DNA of 64,000 nt from Flavobacterium lacus (GTDB taxonomy: Bacteria > Bacteroidota > Bacteroidia > Flavobacteriales > Flavobacteriaceae). A program made the position numbers and the translations under genes. Positions within the stretch are counted from its first letter, which is position 1; every line of letters begins with the position of its first letter. Shown piece after piece: positions 1-9,402 of this stretch. The notes under the pieces are model-generated. The model did no database searches, was not told the origin of the DNA, and saw nothing but the letters and a program-made list of their open reading frames with translations. The DNA is taken from the NCBI RefSeq assembly GCF_003268815.1, contig NZ_QLSV01000003.1:124001-188000 (forward strand), in the 5' to 3' direction.

Positions 1-1
1 C

Positions 2-940
2 AATTTCAAAAATCAAAATTCAAAAGTTGAATGGGTGGAATCGTACGACCAACTTTTATTTCATCCCGACGATATTCCTTATACTGATTTTTCGAAAATA
101 CCTGAAGTTTTTACAGAGTTTAGAAAAAAATGTGAAAAAGAAAGTAAAATTCGTACTTGTGTAGAAATTGCGTCAAAACCGATTGAAAACCTGATTGAAA
201 CTTCCAATCTGATTCCGAGTTTAGAAGAGTTGGGGTTAGAATCATTTAAACTGCATAAAAATACTGCCTTCCCTTTCCGAGGTGGCGAAACTGCAGCTTT
301 AAAAAGAATGGAGCAGTACTTTTTTGAAACCGAAAATTTATCGCAATACAAAAAAACACGAAATGGTTTGATTGGTTCTGATTACAGTTCGAAATTTTCA
401 GCTTGGTTGGCCAATGGTAGTATTTCTGCTCGAACCATTTACTGGGAAGTTCAAAATTACGAGCGTGAAATTTGTAAAAATGAAGATACGTATTGGTTAA
501 TTTTCGAATTAATTTGGCGAGATTATTTCAAATATATTTCGCTAAAACACGGTGAAAAGATTTTCAAGTTAGAAGGAATTTTAGGAAAAGACTACGAATG
601 GAAATTCAACGACAAAGCATTACGCCAATGGATTAATGGCAATACACGCGAACCTTTTGTGAACGCCAACATGATTGAATTGCAGCAAACCGGTTTTATG
701 AGCAATCGCGGCCGACAAAATGTGGCGAGTTATTGGGCCAAAGAATGGGAACAAGATTGGCGAGTAGCGGCAGCTTACTTTGAAAGTATGTTGATTGATT
801 ATGATGTACATTCGAATTATGGGAATTGGATGTATAATTCAGGCGTTGGAAATGATCCAAGAGATCGAAAATTCAACATCCAACGACAAGCGGAAATGTA
901 TGATGCAGATGGAAAATATCAAAAACTTTGGCTAAAATGA
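2..940 (+). CDS. Cryptochrome DASH, C-terminal part (partial at window start)
   Basis: The reading frame is open to the first bases of the window, so the N-terminal part of the photolyase domain lies upstream; the internal GTG at 35 is not a credible start. The visible 312 residues carry the FAD-binding helical domain of DASH cryptochromes: FPFRGGETAAL, TRNGLIGSDYSSKFS, WLIFELIWRDYFK and the C-terminal DYDVHSNYGNWMY...GVGNDPRD. Family members bind FAD and a methenyl-THF antenna and repair cyclobutane pyrimidine dimers, mainly in single-stranded DNA. The stop overlaps the ATG of the next photolyase (ATGA), which implies translational coupling. Family assignment is firm; its repair activity here is inferred. 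Confidence 0.93.
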   Translation, partial: NFKNQNSKVEWVESYDQLLFHPDDIPYTDFSKIPEVFTEFRKKCEKESKIRTCVEIASKPIENLIETSNLIPSLEELGLESFKLHKNTAFPFRGGETAALKRMEQYFFETENLSQYKKTRNGLIGSDYSSKFSAWLANGSISARTIYWEVQNYEREICKNEDTYWLIFELIWRDYFKYISLKHGEKIFKLEGILGKDYEWKFNDKALRQWINGNTREPFVNANMIELQQTGFMSNRGRQNVASYWAKEWEQDWRVAAAYFESMLIDYDVHSNYGNWMYNSGVGNDPRDRKFNIQRQAEMYDADGKYQKLWLK

Positions 941-2469
941 AGCAACTTCGATTACTTCTCGGCGACCAACTAAATTATAACCATACTTGGTTTCAACAAA
1001 CCGATGAAAATATAATTTATCTGATGGCAGAAATGCGTCAGGAAACCGATTATGTGAAACATCACATTCAAAAAGTGGTTGCTTTCTTTTTGAGTATGCG
1101 AAATTTTGCTTCGGATATAGAAAATAAAGGTCATCGCGTCATTTATTTTGAGATTGATGATGCTAATAACCCTCAAAATTTAGAAGTATTAATTCAACAC
1201 ATAATCAAGGAACATTCCATTAAAAAATTCGAGTATCAATTGCCGGATGAATATCGGTTGGATGAACAATTAAAGCAAATTTGCCAAAAACTTACCATCT
1301 CAACCGAGGTTTTTGATACTGACCATTTTTATACGACAAGAACCGAATTAGCCGAATTTTTTCAAGGCAAAAAAATGCTTTTAATGGAAAACTTCTACCG
1401 AATGATGCGAAAAAAGCATGATATTTTGATGGTTGGAGCGAACCCCGTTGGAAATCAATGGAATTTTGATCACGATAATCGAAAAAAGTACAAAGGCGAA
1501 GTTCCGATTCCAAATGCGAAAATTTTTCCCAAAAAAGTGACAGAAATTATTCATCAATTAAACAAAATGGAAGTCAAAACCTTTGGTTCGATTGATGTGG
1601 AAAAATTTAATTGGCCAACTTCAAGACTAGAATGTTTGGAACAATTGGATTATTTCTGTCGCCATTTATTAAAACACTTTGGCGATTACGAAGATGCAAT
1701 GCACACGGATGAAAAATTTTTATTTCATTCGCGTTTGTCGTTTGCAATGAATTCCAAAATGGTTTCGCCGAAGGAAGTGGTTGAACAGGTTGTGAAATAT
1801 TTTCACCAGAACGAAAACGAAATCACCATTTCACAAGTGGAGGGTTTCGTACGACAAATTTTAGGTTGGCGAGAATATATACGTGGAATTTATTGGAAAG
1901 AAATGCCTAAATATTCGGAAATGAATGCATTGGAAAATTACAATAAACTACCTGATTTTTATTGGACGGGAAATACGAAAATGAATTGCATGCAAAAAGC
2001 CATTTCGCAAAGTTTGGAAGAAGCATATGCACATCATATTCAACGTTTAATGATTATAGGGAATTTTTCGTTGCTCACACAAATGCATCCCGATGAAGTC
2101 GATTCGTGGTATTTGGGTGTTTATATCGATGCGATTGAATGGGTGGAAATGCCCAACACGCGTGGGATGAGTCAATATGCAGACGGTGGAATTTTGGCCA
2201 CAAAACCGTATGTTTCCTCTGGTAGTTACATCAATAAAATGAGTAATTACTGTGGAAGTTGTCACTATAATGTAAAAGAGAAATTAGGCGAAAAAGCGTG
2301 TCCGTTCAACAGTTTGTATTGGAATTTTTTGGATGACAAAAAAGAGCATTTCAAAAACAACCAACGCATGGCGATGATGATGAATTTGTTGAATAAGATT
2401 CCGGCGGAGGATTTGTATGCGATTAAATTGAAGGCGAAGGAGCTATTAGAAAATTTAGATATTATTTAG
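937..2469 (+). CDS. Fe-S bacterial cryptochrome/photolyase (PhrB/FeS-BCP type, (6-4) photolyase-like)
   Basis: A 510-residue protein starting MKQLRLLLGDQLN, typical of deoxyribodipyrimidine photolyase-related proteins. I chose ATG 937, in ATGA overlap with the CRY-DASH stop, over an in-frame TTG at 928. Four cysteines sit at residues 351, 439, 442 and 455 (NCMQKA, YCGSCHY, KACPF). Their number and spacing match the [4Fe-4S] ligands known for Agrobacterium PhrB, offset by one. FAD-binding-region motifs include QILGWREYIRG and WYLGVYIDAIEWVEMPNTRGMSQYADGG-type residues in the C-terminal half. Known members repair (6-4) photoproducts, so with its neighbour it would cover both main UV lesions. 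It converges with the acylase gene, the 3' ends overlapping by 8 bp. Confidence 0.9.
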   Translation: MKQLRLLLGDQLNYNHTWFQQTDENIIYLMAEMRQETDYVKHHIQKVVAFFLSMRNFASDIENKGHRVIYFEIDDANNPQNLEVLIQHIIKEHSIKKFEYQLPDEYRLDEQLKQICQKLTISTEVFDTDHFYTTRTELAEFFQGKKMLLMENFYRMMRKKHDILMVGANPVGNQWNFDHDNRKKYKGEVPIPNAKIFPKKVTEIIHQLNKMEVKTFGSIDVEKFNWPTSRLECLEQLDYFCRHLLKHFGDYEDAMHTDEKFLFHSRLSFAMNSKMVSPKEVVEQVVKYFHQNENEITISQVEGFVRQILGWREYIRGIYWKEMPKYSEMNALENYNKLPDFYWTGNTKMNCMQKAISQSLEEAYAHHIQRLMIIGNFSLLTQMHPDEVDSWYLGVYIDAIEWVEMPNTRGMSQYADGGILATKPYVSSGSYINKMSNYCGSCHYNVKEKLGEKACPFNSLYWNFLDDKKEHFKNNQRMAMMMNLLNKIPAEDLYAIKLKAKELLENLDII

Positions 2470-4852
2470 ACTTTGGTTTAAACACTAACTTCCTTGAACT
2501 CGCTTCAATCTCCTTCCTATTCATTTTCATCTTTCTAAATTTCCCTTCGTTATACATCACCGCTTGATCGTCATAATGTTTACTCAACGGATTTCCTGAT
2601 TGTCCGGTTGGAAGAATGCTCACGCTGTTTTCAATATCTGAAAAATCGATGATTCTTCGGGTGGAAGGTCCTGCTGTTACCTGATGATTTCCGGCTTCGG
2701 TAAACGTAAACATTAAATTATTGATGATTTCGTTCGAGCCATTGATTTCAAACGGACCCACATTGAAATAATTTCGCAACGCGGCTACTTCGCCTAAAGG
2801 ATGTTTGTGTTCTATAGTATGCACTTTATTCCATGTCCAACTCGGAACTTGATTGCCTAATTTTTTTTCTAATTGAGCGATGGCTTGTTTAAATGAAAGT
2901 GAAAGAATTTCAGTTCTTGATTCTATTTTATCCTTAGTCGAACTATTCTCCCACCACGGAGAATTTTCGTTAGCAATTTGAGAAGCAATCATTTGTTTTA
3001 AAAGATGTGTGCTCAACAGAATTTTAAAACGATCTTCTCCTAGTTCGTCTTCAAAGGTATTCTTGAGAAAATAAAATAGAAATTGGTTATAAATTGTGGG
3101 AGCAACATCGGTTAAACCATTGCTTCCATTCCATTTTTTCAATTCATTGAAAGCAGTTTTTTCAGTTTCAGATAAATTGGTTTGATTGATTCCTGTTAAA
3201 ATGCTTTGCACTATTGATGGAGCTACCGACGATTGAGTATCATTAATCATTTTCATAAAATCTTCTTTCGTCCAATCGTTTTTGGATTCTAACAATTGAA
3301 CAATACGTTTGGCTCGGTCTTCCGGCAAATAATAACCCGGATATAAATAATCATCAATCGGTTCTACTTGATTATTGGCAGAATAAACATAATTCCATTC
3401 GGGATTAATGGCATACGGATTTTCGGCAAAATCATAGTATTCTTTTTCTTCATCTTCTCCATTTGCCCCATTTAAAATAAAATTCGGATTGACATTCTCC
3501 GGCATTTTATACAATTTTCCGGAAGTTATCCAAGCGATATTTCCTTTGGCATCGCCATACATAATATTCAATCCCGGTGCAGCAATCAATTCGATACTTT
3601 GATGAAAATCGTCAACATTTTTAGCATGGGAAAGTGCATAAACAGCATCTAAAATTTGATTTTTATGTTGCAAATACGTCCACCACATCGAAATGGGTTT
3701 GTCTTCCTTCAATCCATCAATCAAGCCGTTCATCAAAGGTCCGTGATGTGATTTTTTGATTTTTAAAACGACATCGGAACTGTCTTTTACTTTAATTATT
3801 TTTTCAATGATTTGATAATTTTTAAATCCTTCTTTTGTTTGGTATTGGTTTTCATTTTCGGGATTATTGATTTCCAAAAATAAATCCATATCATCGTTTT
3901 CAAACATGGTTAAACCATAGGCATAGTCACGATTATGACCCAAAAGAGGGAAGGGCGTTCCGGCTAAATAATAACCGTACATTTCATAATCGGGAGTAAC
4001 AATATGAGCTTCATACCAAGTGGCCGGTTGCGAAAATCCAATGTGCGGATCATTGGCAAACAACACTTTTCCACTCTTGGTTTTTTGTGGGCCAACGACC
4101 CAACTATTACTTCCAATGAAGGGCGGAATCGGTGAATTTTCCAATAAAGAAGCCACCGATTTTGAGATTTCGGAATAGGTTTCCGATTTTCCTTTGAAAC
4201 TCTTTAATTTGGTATGAGCCAAAGAGCCGTCGATGCCAAAATCTTTGAGATAATCCATTCCTAATTCATCACGAATATCGGTCATTAACGGATCTGATTT
4301 TTGAGCCATCGCAAAACTAAATGCCATGTAACCAAAAATATTATATACATCTTTGATGGTGAATTTTTCTTTCTTAACGCCTACCAATTGAAATTCAATT
4401 GGTGTTGGACCTTCTTCTAAAAATTGATTGATACCGTCCAAATAGGCCATTGTTAATTGATAACTTTCGCTGTTTTTATCCAATTGAGCAATTGCTTTTT
4501 CTGAATCTTCATCAATTCCTAAACCTGCAAAAAACTTGTCGTTTTTTAGCATAAGTGAACCAAAAAGTTCCGACAATCTTCCGGGAGCAATTCTTCGCAT
4601 GAGTTCCATTTGCCACAAGCGATCTTGAGCGTGCACATAACCTAAAGTAGTCATTGCATCTTTTTGTGATGCGGCATAAATATGAGGAATTCCATACTCA
4701 TCAAAATAAACGGTCGTTTCTTTTTGGATGGAATTTAGCCTAATTTCACCGTCATACTTTGGTTTAAGAAAATAACCGTAACTCAAAATAAAAAGTGCAA
4801 TTACAACAAAAATAAAAAAAATGGAAAGTGCTATTTTTTTTAGACGTCTCAT
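2462..4852 (-). CDS. Penicillin acylase family protein (Ntn hydrolase)
   Basis: About 796 residues, the usual length for penicillin amidase precursors (PF01804). An N-terminal hydrophobic segment follows MRRLKK, so export or membrane anchoring is likely. Ser248, in IGSNSWVVG, is the predicted autoprocessing site and N-terminal nucleophile of the beta subunit. A further family motif is FANDPHIGFSQPATWYEAH. The substrate could be beta-lactams, acyl-homoserine lactones or other amides and cannot be told from sequence. An in-frame ATG at 4867 adds MIFYF, but a TATATTTG element at 4872-4879 would start transcription at about that codon, so ATG 4852 is preferred. No partner gene is evident. Confidence 0.88.
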   Translation of the reverse strand: MRRLKKIALSIFFIFVVIALFILSYGYFLKPKYDGEIRLNSIQKETTVYFDEYGIPHIYAASQKDAMTTLGYVHAQDRLWQMELMRRIAPGRLSELFGSLMLKNDKFFAGLGIDEDSEKAIAQLDKNSESYQLTMAYLDGINQFLEEGPTPIEFQLVGVKKEKFTIKDVYNIFGYMAFSFAMAQKSDPLMTDIRDELGMDYLKDFGIDGSLAHTKLKSFKGKSETYSEISKSVASLLENSPIPPFIGSNSWVVGPQKTKSGKVLFANDPHIGFSQPATWYEAHIVTPDYEMYGYYLAGTPFPLLGHNRDYAYGLTMFENDDMDLFLEINNPENENQYQTKEGFKNYQIIEKIIKVKDSSDVVLKIKKSHHGPLMNGLIDGLKEDKPISMWWTYLQHKNQILDAVYALSHAKNVDDFHQSIELIAAPGLNIMYGDAKGNIAWITSGKLYKMPENVNPNFILNGANGEDEEKEYYDFAENPYAINPEWNYVYSANNQVEPIDDYLYPGYYLPEDRAKRIVQLLESKNDWTKEDFMKMINDTQSSVAPSIVQSILTGINQTNLSETEKTAFNELKKWNGSNGLTDVAPTIYNQFLFYFLKNTFEDELGEDRFKILLSTHLLKQMIASQIANENSPWWENSSTKDKIESRTEILSLSFKQAIAQLEKKLGNQVPSWTWNKVHTIEHKHPLGEVAALRNYFNVGPFEINGSNEIINNLMFTFTEAGNHQVTAGPSTRRIIDFSDIENSVSILPTGQSGNPLSKHYDDQAVMYNEGKFRKMKMNRKEIEASSRKLVFKPKSK

Positions 4853-4871
4853 AAAATAAAAAATCAATAGA

Positions 4872-4879
4872 CAAATATA
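4872..4879 (-). promoter_or_regulatory. Bacteroidota -7 element for the penicillin acylase gene
   Basis: TATATTTG on the minus strand matches the Bacteroidota -7 consensus TAnnTTTG exactly and lies 20 bp before the chosen ATG. No clear -33 TTG is seen at the expected spacing. Confidence 0.5.
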
Positions 4880-4924
4880 CTAGAAATGTCTATTGATTAA
4901 ATTGAATAGAATAATAAGTTTGTC

Positions 4925-5722
4925 TTATTTCCCTCTTCCTCCACCACTACGAGTAGTAGTTGGAGTTGTTGTTCCGCTACTTCTTTGTGGAGGAGAAACA
5001 GTTCTGTTTTGTTGTCTTATTTGTTGTGTTCTTTCTCTTGTTGCACGAGCATCTGACTCAGGCAATCGAGTGGTTGACCTTGTTTCTGCCGGTTCTACTC
5101 TTGGTGTTGACGTAGTTGTTCTTGGTGTTGCAGGTGAAGTAGATGTTGTTCTTGGACTAGACGGATTTCTAACCGCAGGAGTAGTTGTTGCTCTTATTCC
5201 TGTCCCGCTACCTCTTGTATTTGATTGCGTAGAATTACCTCTACTATTTGATTGCTGTGCAGAAGAACCTCTTGTTCCTTGAGTGGATGCAGCAGATGTG
5301 CGTGGTCGAGTTGGTGCATAATGATTACCATGTTGACCTCTTCTTCCAATTGTTTGTTGTGTTGGCCATTGATTACCTACTGCATATTGTTGTCTGTGCA
5401 TATTAAAATTATGATAAGGTGAAGGGCCATAATAATCCATTAGTCCAACTTTATAACTATTATATAAATCAAAATGCCCATAATGATTGGGTAAATAGTA
5501 AGCACTTACCCATCTGTTTCCTCGCGGATAAATAAACATGGATGAGTGCACATCATAATACACCATCATATCCGGAAAATAATAATAACGCACTTGATCA
5601 AAGCCAACTGGACCCCACATTGGTGGTGGTGGCGGTTGAGAAACCACAGCAGCTCTTCTTGGGGCACACATGGTGAACAAAACCGAAATAGAAGCTAGTA
5701 TAATTAAATTTTTGATACGCAT
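4925..5722 (-). CDS. Putative lipoprotein with Ser/Thr/Arg-rich tail
   Basis: 265 residues from MRIKNLIILASISVLFTMC: a short basic n-region, a hydrophobic core and a lipobox with Cys18. The ORF extends 10 codons upstream, but this internal Met gives a normal signal peptide. After PPPPPMWGP comes a Tyr-rich segment (about residues 35-110: FDQVRYYYFPDMMVYYDV, GNRWVSAYYLP). The last 140 residues are low-complexity Ser, Thr, Arg, Gly and Pro. The Tyr-rich part resembles a family I have seen in other Bacteroidota lipoproteins, with no known function. The basic tail could bind polyanions such as surface polysaccharide, but that is a guess. Confidence 0.7.
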   Translation of the reverse strand: MRIKNLIILASISVLFTMCAPRRAAVVSQPPPPPMWGPVGFDQVRYYYFPDMMVYYDVHSSMFIYPRGNRWVSAYYLPNHYGHFDLYNSYKVGLMDYYGPSPYHNFNMHRQQYAVGNQWPTQQTIGRRGQHGNHYAPTRPRTSAASTQGTRGSSAQQSNSRGNSTQSNTRGSGTGIRATTTPAVRNPSSPRTTSTSPATPRTTTSTPRVEPAETRSTTRLPESDARATRERTQQIRQQNRTVSPPQRSSGTTTPTTTRSGGGRGK

Positions 5723-5886
5723 AATTGTATTTTTAGTGATAGTGCTAGCCATTATTCAAGAATAATACCAAAAGACTATTTATTTCTAAATTAAAATTAC
5801 GATTTTACGTAGATAACTCCAATTTAAAACTTTGAATTTAGTTAAAACTTAACTTTTAATACTAAATATTTGTTTGTTATTACAAT

Positions 5887-5923
5887 AAAACCCAAAAGTA
5901 GCTCTTCACTAATTTTGGGGTTA
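5887..5923 (-). terminator. Probable terminator of the ureohydrolase gene
   Basis: On the minus strand AACCCCAAAA and TTTTGGGTT form a stem with one bulged base, followed by TTTATTG. It lies 19 bp past the stop of the minus-strand ureohydrolase gene. Confidence 0.55.
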
Positions 5924-5941
5924 TGTTATTATATTGAATGC

Positions 5942-7030
5942 TTAATTTCTAGGAAAAACAATTTTTTCTCCCACATTCATTTTGTTGTTTTTAGCCAAAA
6001 CACCACACATGTGAAATAACATTCGGGAACCCACATTTCCGTCCCAGTCGTCATTTTCACCGGGTGCGACTTCTACTAAATCAAATCCGATGATTTCTTT
6101 ATCGGTTTCAGCCAAACGACTTAAAAGATAAGTGGCTTGTTCAAATGAAAATCCGCCCGGAACCGGAGTTCCTGTGTTGGGACAATACCAAGGATACATG
6201 CCATCAATATCAAAACTGATACACACTTTCTGAGGTAATGCAGCAATAATTGCCTCGCATTGTTGTTGCCACGTTTTACCTTCAAACGTTTCTCTTTTTA
6301 AATCAGAATCGCTATGAATCACTACTCGTCCGTTTTCTTTTTTTACAATATCAACTTCTTGTTCACAAAAATCGCGAATGCCCACTTGAACAATTTTAGA
6401 AATATGTGGAATTTGTAAGGCGTTGTACATGATAGAAGCGTGTGAATAGGTAAAACCTTCATAGGCAATTCGCAAATCCATGTGAGCATCTAAATGAAGT
6501 ATACCGAAGTTATCGTGTTTTTCTGCTAAAGCTTGATAATAACCAAGTGGCGTGCTGTGGTCTCCGCCTAAAAGAACAACTTTTTTTCCGTGTTCTAGCC
6601 AATACAATGTTTTTTCACGAACGGCTTCCACCATGTCAGAACACGCATAATTAATTTTATCAAGGTCTTTTTGTAAACCGGGATGATGATCTAAAACAGC
6701 TCCTCTTTCCAGTGCCTCTATAATTGGTGCCGCTCTCTTTTTATATTTTTTAGAATTCTTTTTCACGTCTTTTGGGGATTCGTCTAAAAAAATGCCCAAT
6801 TTCCATAATTCAGGAAATTCTTGGTGATGTAAATCTACTTGAAAAGAAGCGTCTAAGATGGCTTCCGGGCCTTTTGATGCTCCGGCTCCATAACTTACGG
6901 TTACTTCCCAGGGAACAGGAATCACGATTATTTCACTGTCTTCTATTGAAAAAGGTAAGCCAAAAATGGTTGCATCTGCCAAACCGGGCTGGCTGGGGTC
7001 GAATGTTTTGAGTATTTCTTGTTTGTTCAT
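5942..7030 (-). CDS. Arginase/agmatinase family ureohydrolase
   Basis: 362 residues with the binuclear manganese motifs of the ureohydrolase superfamily in order: LLGGDHSTP, HLDAHMDLR and SFDIDGMYP, followed by NTGTPVPGG. All metal-binding His and Asp positions are present, although the usual DP after the third motif is YP. The family hydrolyses guanidino groups (arginine, agmatine, formimidoylglutamate, guanidinobutyrate). I lean to agmatinase (speB-like), but several ureohydrolases share these motifs. It lies 43 bp downstream of the kynureninase gene on the same strand. The two may be co-transcribed, which would link it loosely to amino-acid catabolism. Confidence 0.85.
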   Translation of the reverse strand: MNKQEILKTFDPSQPGLADATIFGLPFSIEDSEIIVIPVPWEVTVSYGAGASKGPEAILDASFQVDLHHQEFPELWKLGIFLDESPKDVKKNSKKYKKRAAPIIEALERGAVLDHHPGLQKDLDKINYACSDMVEAVREKTLYWLEHGKKVVLLGGDHSTPLGYYQALAEKHDNFGILHLDAHMDLRIAYEGFTYSHASIMYNALQIPHISKIVQVGIRDFCEQEVDIVKKENGRVVIHSDSDLKRETFEGKTWQQQCEAIIAALPQKVCISFDIDGMYPWYCPNTGTPVPGGFSFEQATYLLSRLAETDKEIIGFDLVEVAPGENDDWDGNVGSRMLFHMCGVLAKNNKMNVGEKIVFPRN

Positions 7031-7073
7031 TTTTTTTGAGTTGCTGAGTTGCGGAGTAACTGAGATGCTGAGT

Positions 7074-8363
7074 TTATTTACTAATTCCTGCTTTTAATAT
7101 TTGACCGAATTCATACATGTCTTCAAAAGAGCAGTAAAAAGGTGCTGGTGCTAAACGAATCACGTTAGGTTCACGCCAATCAGTTATAACGCCGTTCTTC
7201 ATAAGATAATCAAACAAGCTTCTTCCTTGTCCGTGTAAATAAACAGAAAGTTGGCAAGCTCTTTCTTCTTGATTTTGTGGTGTAATGATTTCAAATTCGG
7301 TTCCGTCGATTTCTTTGTCAATTTCGTGTAGGATGAATTCTAAATAGGCTGTTAGCAGGTTTCTTTTTTTGATTAATTTAGTCATTCCGACTTCGGCAAA
7401 CATTTCTACAGAGGCTAAATAGGGTGCTAATGATAAGATAGGTAAATTACTGATTTGCCAACCGTCTGCACCTTGAACAGCCTCAAAATTAGGTTCCATT
7501 TTAAAACGACGTTCTTTGTTATGTCCCCACCATCCAGCAAAACGCGGAAGTTCAGTATCGTGATGGTGTTTTTCATGTACAAAACAACCCGAAGCATTTC
7601 CAGGACCTGAGTTCATGTATTTGTAACTGCACCAACAGGCGAAATCTACACCCCATTCGTTCAATTTCAATTCTACATTTCCGGCTGCATGAGCTAAATC
7701 CCAACCTACATAAGCTCCTGTTTTATGGGCAGCTGCAGTGATTGTTTTCATATCGAAAACCTGACCGGTATAATAATTTACACCACCGATTAAAACCAAC
7801 GCTACTTCATCGCCAACTTCTTCAATTTTGGCTAAAACATCTTCTAATCGAATATTGTGTTCGCCTTCTCTGCGTTTGATTTCGACTATAATTTCACTTG
7901 GATTAATTCCTAAATGTTGCGAATGGAACTTCGCTTGACTTTGAAACATGTATTGATCGGAAGGAAAGGCTTTTTCTTCGCAAATGATTTTATATTTTTT
8001 TGCTGTTGGACGATAGAAAGAAACCATCATCAAGTGAAGATTAACCGTTAAGGTGTTCATTACTGTGATTTCGGATGGTTTTGCACCGACAATTCCGCTC
8101 AAGGGAATAGCAAATCGTTCATGGTAATCCCACCAAGGTTTGTCGGCATAAAAATGGCCTTCTACGGCTAATCTTGCCCAATCACTCATCACTTCATCCA
8201 CATAGGCTTTGGTGCGTTTGGGTTGTAATCCGAGTGAATTTCCTGTGAAATAAATTACGTTTTTGCCATTTATACTTGGGAAAAAGAATTCATCACGGTA
8301 TTTGTATAGTTCGTCTTGTTCGTCTAATTGTTGCGCAAATTCGCGGGTATTTTGAAATTCCAT
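7074..8363 (-). CDS. kynU: Kynureninase
   Basis: 429 residues from MEFQNTREFAQQLD, a PLP-dependent fold-type I enzyme that cleaves kynurenine or 3-hydroxykynurenine to anthranilate or 3-hydroxyanthranilate plus alanine. Diagnostic stretches are FTGNSLGLQPK, the PLP region VGWDLAHAAGN, the Schiff-base lysine in CSYKYMNSGPGN, and PRFAGWWGHN. The frame is open for 32 more codons upstream, but that segment is Cys/Asn-rich and unlike the family, so ATG 8363 is used. No tryptophan dioxygenase or kynurenine monooxygenase gene is in the window. The product may feed tryptophan catabolism or de novo NAD synthesis via genes elsewhere. Confidence 0.95.
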   Translation of the reverse strand: MEFQNTREFAQQLDEQDELYKYRDEFFFPSINGKNVIYFTGNSLGLQPKRTKAYVDEVMSDWARLAVEGHFYADKPWWDYHERFAIPLSGIVGAKPSEITVMNTLTVNLHLMMVSFYRPTAKKYKIICEEKAFPSDQYMFQSQAKFHSQHLGINPSEIIVEIKRREGEHNIRLEDVLAKIEEVGDEVALVLIGGVNYYTGQVFDMKTITAAAHKTGAYVGWDLAHAAGNVELKLNEWGVDFACWCSYKYMNSGPGNASGCFVHEKHHHDTELPRFAGWWGHNKERRFKMEPNFEAVQGADGWQISNLPILSLAPYLASVEMFAEVGMTKLIKKRNLLTAYLEFILHEIDKEIDGTEFEIITPQNQEERACQLSVYLHGQGRSLFDYLMKNGVITDWREPNVIRLAPAPFYCSFEDMYEFGQILKAGISK

Positions 8364-8633
8364 GCATTTATTTTTTGTGCAGTAAAGATAATGATTTTTT
8401 AAATTGTTAGAACAGGTCGTTAGGTGGTTAAAAGTGCAAAAATGAAAGTTATTTGCCACAGTTTATAAGGTATTCTAAAGAATTAAAATAAGGAAAACAA
8501 GAAAATATTTGTTTTCAATTAATTTATCAAAGAAAATATTCTTTACTTAGGTTTTGATACTGATATACTAATGTACCAATAAAAATTACAAAAAAAGTAA
8601 ACAATAAATAAGCTGTTATTTTTTTTATAACTA

Positions 8634-9317
8634 TCACTCCTTCATCTTCTCAAATTTGTTCTTAATCATTTCCTTTTCTTCCGGAAAAAATCCTTGAATG
8701 ATTAGAAAGAATCCGAAAATCATCAGTATTACACTAATCACGCGTTTGATTTTATAAATAATATAGGGTGTTAATTTATTTTTAAGTTGTTTAGCTAAGA
8801 TAATTTTAGCTACATCCGTAATCAAATAAGTAATAATAATAACCGTCATAAACAACACAATTCGGTCGGTTTCCATATTCATTTGCGGACCAAAAACGAT
8901 GATGATTCCCACCCAAAAACCCAACACACCAATGTTGATAAAATTGAGAATAAATCCTTTAAAAAAAAGTCCTAAATAATTGTTTTTTGGAATGGAATCG
9001 GGTAAAAATTCAGGGTTTAAATTTTTCTTTTTTCCTTTTTTTTCTTTGATAAAAGAAATTAAACCGAAAACAAACATGATCACACCTCCAAAAATGAATA
9101 AACTTGGGTCGTCTTTCAGTTTTTCTAACAATTGATTCGTACTGAAATAGGCAATCAGAATAAAAATAATATCACCAAAAACAACACCTAAATCGAATGT
9201 CATGGCAGCTTTAAAACCTTTGGAAATACTGGTCTCTATCAATACAAAAAACACAGGACCAATGGTAAAAGCCAAAAGAATTCCCCACGGAATGGCAGCT
9301 AAAATATCGTTAAGCAT
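8634..9317 (-). CDS. LysE family amino-acid exporter
   Basis: 227 residues with about six hydrophobic helices. The N-terminus ILLAFTIGPVFFVLIETSISKGFKAA has the conserved GP of LysE/RhtB-type translocators. A charged loop at about residues 88-112 (KEKKGKKK...) separates the first three helices from the last three, as in the family. It should export amino acids or related compounds by proton antiport; the substrate cannot be assigned. It stands alone, with 170 bp to kynU and 85 bp to the head-GIN gene. Confidence 0.8.
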   Translation of the reverse strand: MLNDILAAIPWGILLAFTIGPVFFVLIETSISKGFKAAMTFDLGVVFGDIIFILIAYFSTNQLLEKLKDDPSLFIFGGVIMFVFGLISFIKEKKGKKKNLNPEFLPDSIPKNNYLGLFFKGFILNFINIGVLGFWVGIIIVFGPQMNMETDRIVLFMTVIIITYLITDVAKIILAKQLKNKLTPYIIYKIKRVISVILMIFGFFLIIQGFFPEEKEMIKNKFEKMKE

Positions 9318-9336
9318 TGAAGTTTTTTTCAGGTTT

Positions 9337-9359
9337 AAAGTTTCAAGTTACGAAACTTT
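9337..9359. repeat. Inverted repeat in the leader of the LysE-family gene
   Basis: AAAGTTTC and GAAACTTT form a perfect 8-bp inverted repeat with a 7-base spacer, starting 20 bp upstream of the LysE-family start codon. It could be an operator or a leader hairpin; there is no other support. Confidence 0.3.
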
Positions 9360-9402
9360 CTAAATGCTAATTTAAAATTTAAAATTTAAATTAACACATT
9401 TG

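Noticed and set aside
4893..5282. A 129-codon plus-strand ORF rich in Val, Leu and Cys
   Set aside because: It lies antisense to the Ser/Thr/Arg-rich tail of the lipoprotein; the hydrophobic composition is the expected shadow of that repeat and it has no start context or family.
8364..8459. 32-codon N-terminal extension of kynureninase
   Set aside because: Its Cys/Asn-rich sequence does not look like the family; the internal ATG gives the normal N-terminus.
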